Of a DNA stretch of 64,000 nt, positions 63,072-64,000 are shown piece after piece (position 1 is the first letter of the stretch; the number at the start of each line of letters is the position of its first letter). The DNA is from Halolamina sediminis (GTDB taxonomy: Archaea; Halobacteriota; Halobacteria; Halobacteriales; Haloferacaceae), in NCBI RefSeq assembly GCF_001282785.1, contig NZ_CVUA01000001.1:1798001-1862000 (forward strand). The letters are read 5' to 3'. Under the pieces are notes generated by a model. It was not told the origin of the DNA and searched no databases. It saw only the letters and a list, made by a program, of their open reading frames with translations. Both the position numbers and the translations under genes were made by a program.

Positions 63072-64000
63072 TCAGCGGTGCTGGTCCCAGAAGCGCTCGA
63101 CGCCGAAATCCAGCATATCCGGCGAAACGGGCTGGAACTCCTCTCGCTCCCGTTCGGGCAGGTACTCCCGGACCGAGTTCCAGGATGCCCGCGCATAGCG
63201 GGCGTCGACGAGCGCACGGATGCCGACTTCCTCGGGGCCGCGGATCACGCGGCCGATGGCCTGCCGGGCTTTGCGGACCGCCGGGACCGTCAACGCAGTT
63301 TCGAACCCATCTCCAAACTCGCGGTCGTAGGCGGTCCGAACCGCCCGCGTGCGCGGCGAGGCGGTGTTGATGATCGGCACACCGCAGACGACCGCCGCCG
63401 CGAGTCGGTCGCCCTGATAGTCGACGCCCTCGGTCAGCGTCCCGCGGATGCTCGTCACCAGGGCTTTCGGCTCGCCCTGGAAGAACTCGGCTTTCAGTTC
63501 CTCGGTCACTTCGTCCGTCGAGGAACTGTCGAGCAGCACGGGCTTCTCGAGGCGGTCCTCGAGTTCGGCGGCCATCCACTCGGCTTCGCCGTAGCTGGGC
63601 ATTCCCACGAGCACGTTCCCCGGCGAGCGCGCGACGGTGGCAGCGGCGTCGACGTGCATCCGACGGCACTCGGTCCCCTCGCCCGGTTCACCCCGGTTCC
63701 CGTACGTGAACTTCGGTGCGTCGACGGCGAAGGAGGCGCGGTTCCCCTCGGGGAACCCCAGCCCGTAGCTCCGAGTCGTGACCGGCCGCCCCTCCGATTC
63801 GAGGTGGTTCAACCCCGTCACCTCCCGGAACACGTCGAGCGGCTCGAGCGTCGCGCTCATCAGGACGCCGCCGCCGAACTCCGCGAGTTGGTCGCCGATC
63901 GCGCGACTGGGGACGCAGTTGTGCAGGGAGAGCCGCGCGTTGTACGCCCGGCGCCAGGAGTCCGGCCGCTCCGTCTCGTCCCATGTCCGCGAGAGTTCGA
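63072..64000 (-). CDS. XPD/Rad3-like DNA helicase, C-terminal part (5' end outside window)
   Basis: About 309 codons before the edge of the window, ending FGVERFWDQHR. GGGVLMSATLEPLDVF is helicase motif III-like (SAT), VLVGMPSYGEAEWM the start of the second RecA domain, GTLTEGVDYQGDRLAAAVV motif V, and ARQAIGRVIRGPEEVG motif VI (QxxGRxxR). This is the superfamily 2 XPD/DinG class, active on DNA repair substrates. The Walker and iron-sulfur-cluster regions should lie beyond 64000. Its start cannot be seen. Confidence 0.85.
   Translation of the reverse strand, partial: ELSRTWDETERPDSWRRAYNARLSLHNCVPSRAIGDQLAEFGGGVLMSATLEPLDVFREVTGLNHLESEGRPVTTRSYGLGFPEGNRASFAVDAPKFTYGNRGEPGEGTECRRMHVDAAATVARSPGNVLVGMPSYGEAEWMAAELEDRLEKPVLLDSSSTDEVTEELKAEFFQGEPKALVTSIRGTLTEGVDYQGDRLAAAVVCGVPIINTASPRTRAVRTAYDREFGDGFETALTVPAVRKARQAIGRVIRGPEEVGIRALVDARYARASWNSVREYLPEREREEFQPVSPDMLDFGVERFWDQHR

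Overview
The window is haloarchaeal. GC content is high throughout, the predicted proteins are strongly acidic, most genes have leaderless or near-leaderless starts (TATA-like boxes about 25-30 bases upstream of ATG or GTG), and Tat-type lipoprotein signals, tiny zinc-ribbon proteins and halophile-type families are common. The Orc1/Cdc6 initiator, the archaeal HGPRTase-like protein and an XPD-type helicase also point to Archaea. Genus cannot be fixed by eye. I see no rRNA, tRNA, CRISPR array or intact insertion sequence.

Layout. 1-8.0 kb: ABC exporter, small flavoprotein, DUF4349 lipoprotein, first S9 peptidase, hpt. 8.1-12.4 kb: DUF2071 and VOC proteins, an ABC-2 exporter pair, a second single-domain flavoprotein, a 35-residue zinc ribbon. 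12.4-18.9 kb: membrane-protein cluster with three CPBP-type proteins, a DUF1648 (SdpI-like) protein and two small HTH regulators, interrupted by an SDR and a GT2 gene. 18.9-26.4 kb: a tight five-gene reverse operon in which a ferric-iron-type ABC importer lies between a GT75/RGP-like protein and a GT39-like membrane glycosyltransferase; a perfect TTTAGG-N4-CCTAAA dyad lies just upstream. 26.4-29.8 kb: GMC dehydrogenase with its subunit 3 and a MetE-like enzyme. 29.9-38.3 kb: three transporters, a Gfo/Idh/MocA oxidoreductase, an amidohydrolase-cyclase pair. 38.3-46.7 kb: rhodanese lipoprotein, HTH, ParA pair, cation exchanger, second S9 peptidase, Orc1/Cdc6. 46.8-50.7 kb: a 1,301-residue multi-PAS histidine kinase of visibly lower GC. 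51-55 kb: esterase, ribbon-helix-helix protein, a candidate structured RNA, katG. 55-60.5 kb: a frameshifted histidine kinase, an internally deleted MFS gene, a 950-residue secreted nuclease fusion and a remnant of an AtoE-type transporter. 60.6-64 kb: small membrane pair, third S9 peptidase, and the C-terminal part of an XPD-like helicase that runs off the window.

The strongest unexplained signals are: (1) a family of in-frame double-hairpin elements in surface loops of three unrelated or independently hit genes (both S9 paralogues and an MFS gene), with variable but self-complementary stems, fixed GAA and GNA triloops and a T(N)GCCA spacer; (2) a 124-nt multibranched RNA candidate at 52327-52450, with a TATA box placed to start its reverse-strand transcript at the base of the outer stem; (3) the iron-importer/glycosyltransferase operon and a shared promoter dyad found at the same distance from two operon starts.
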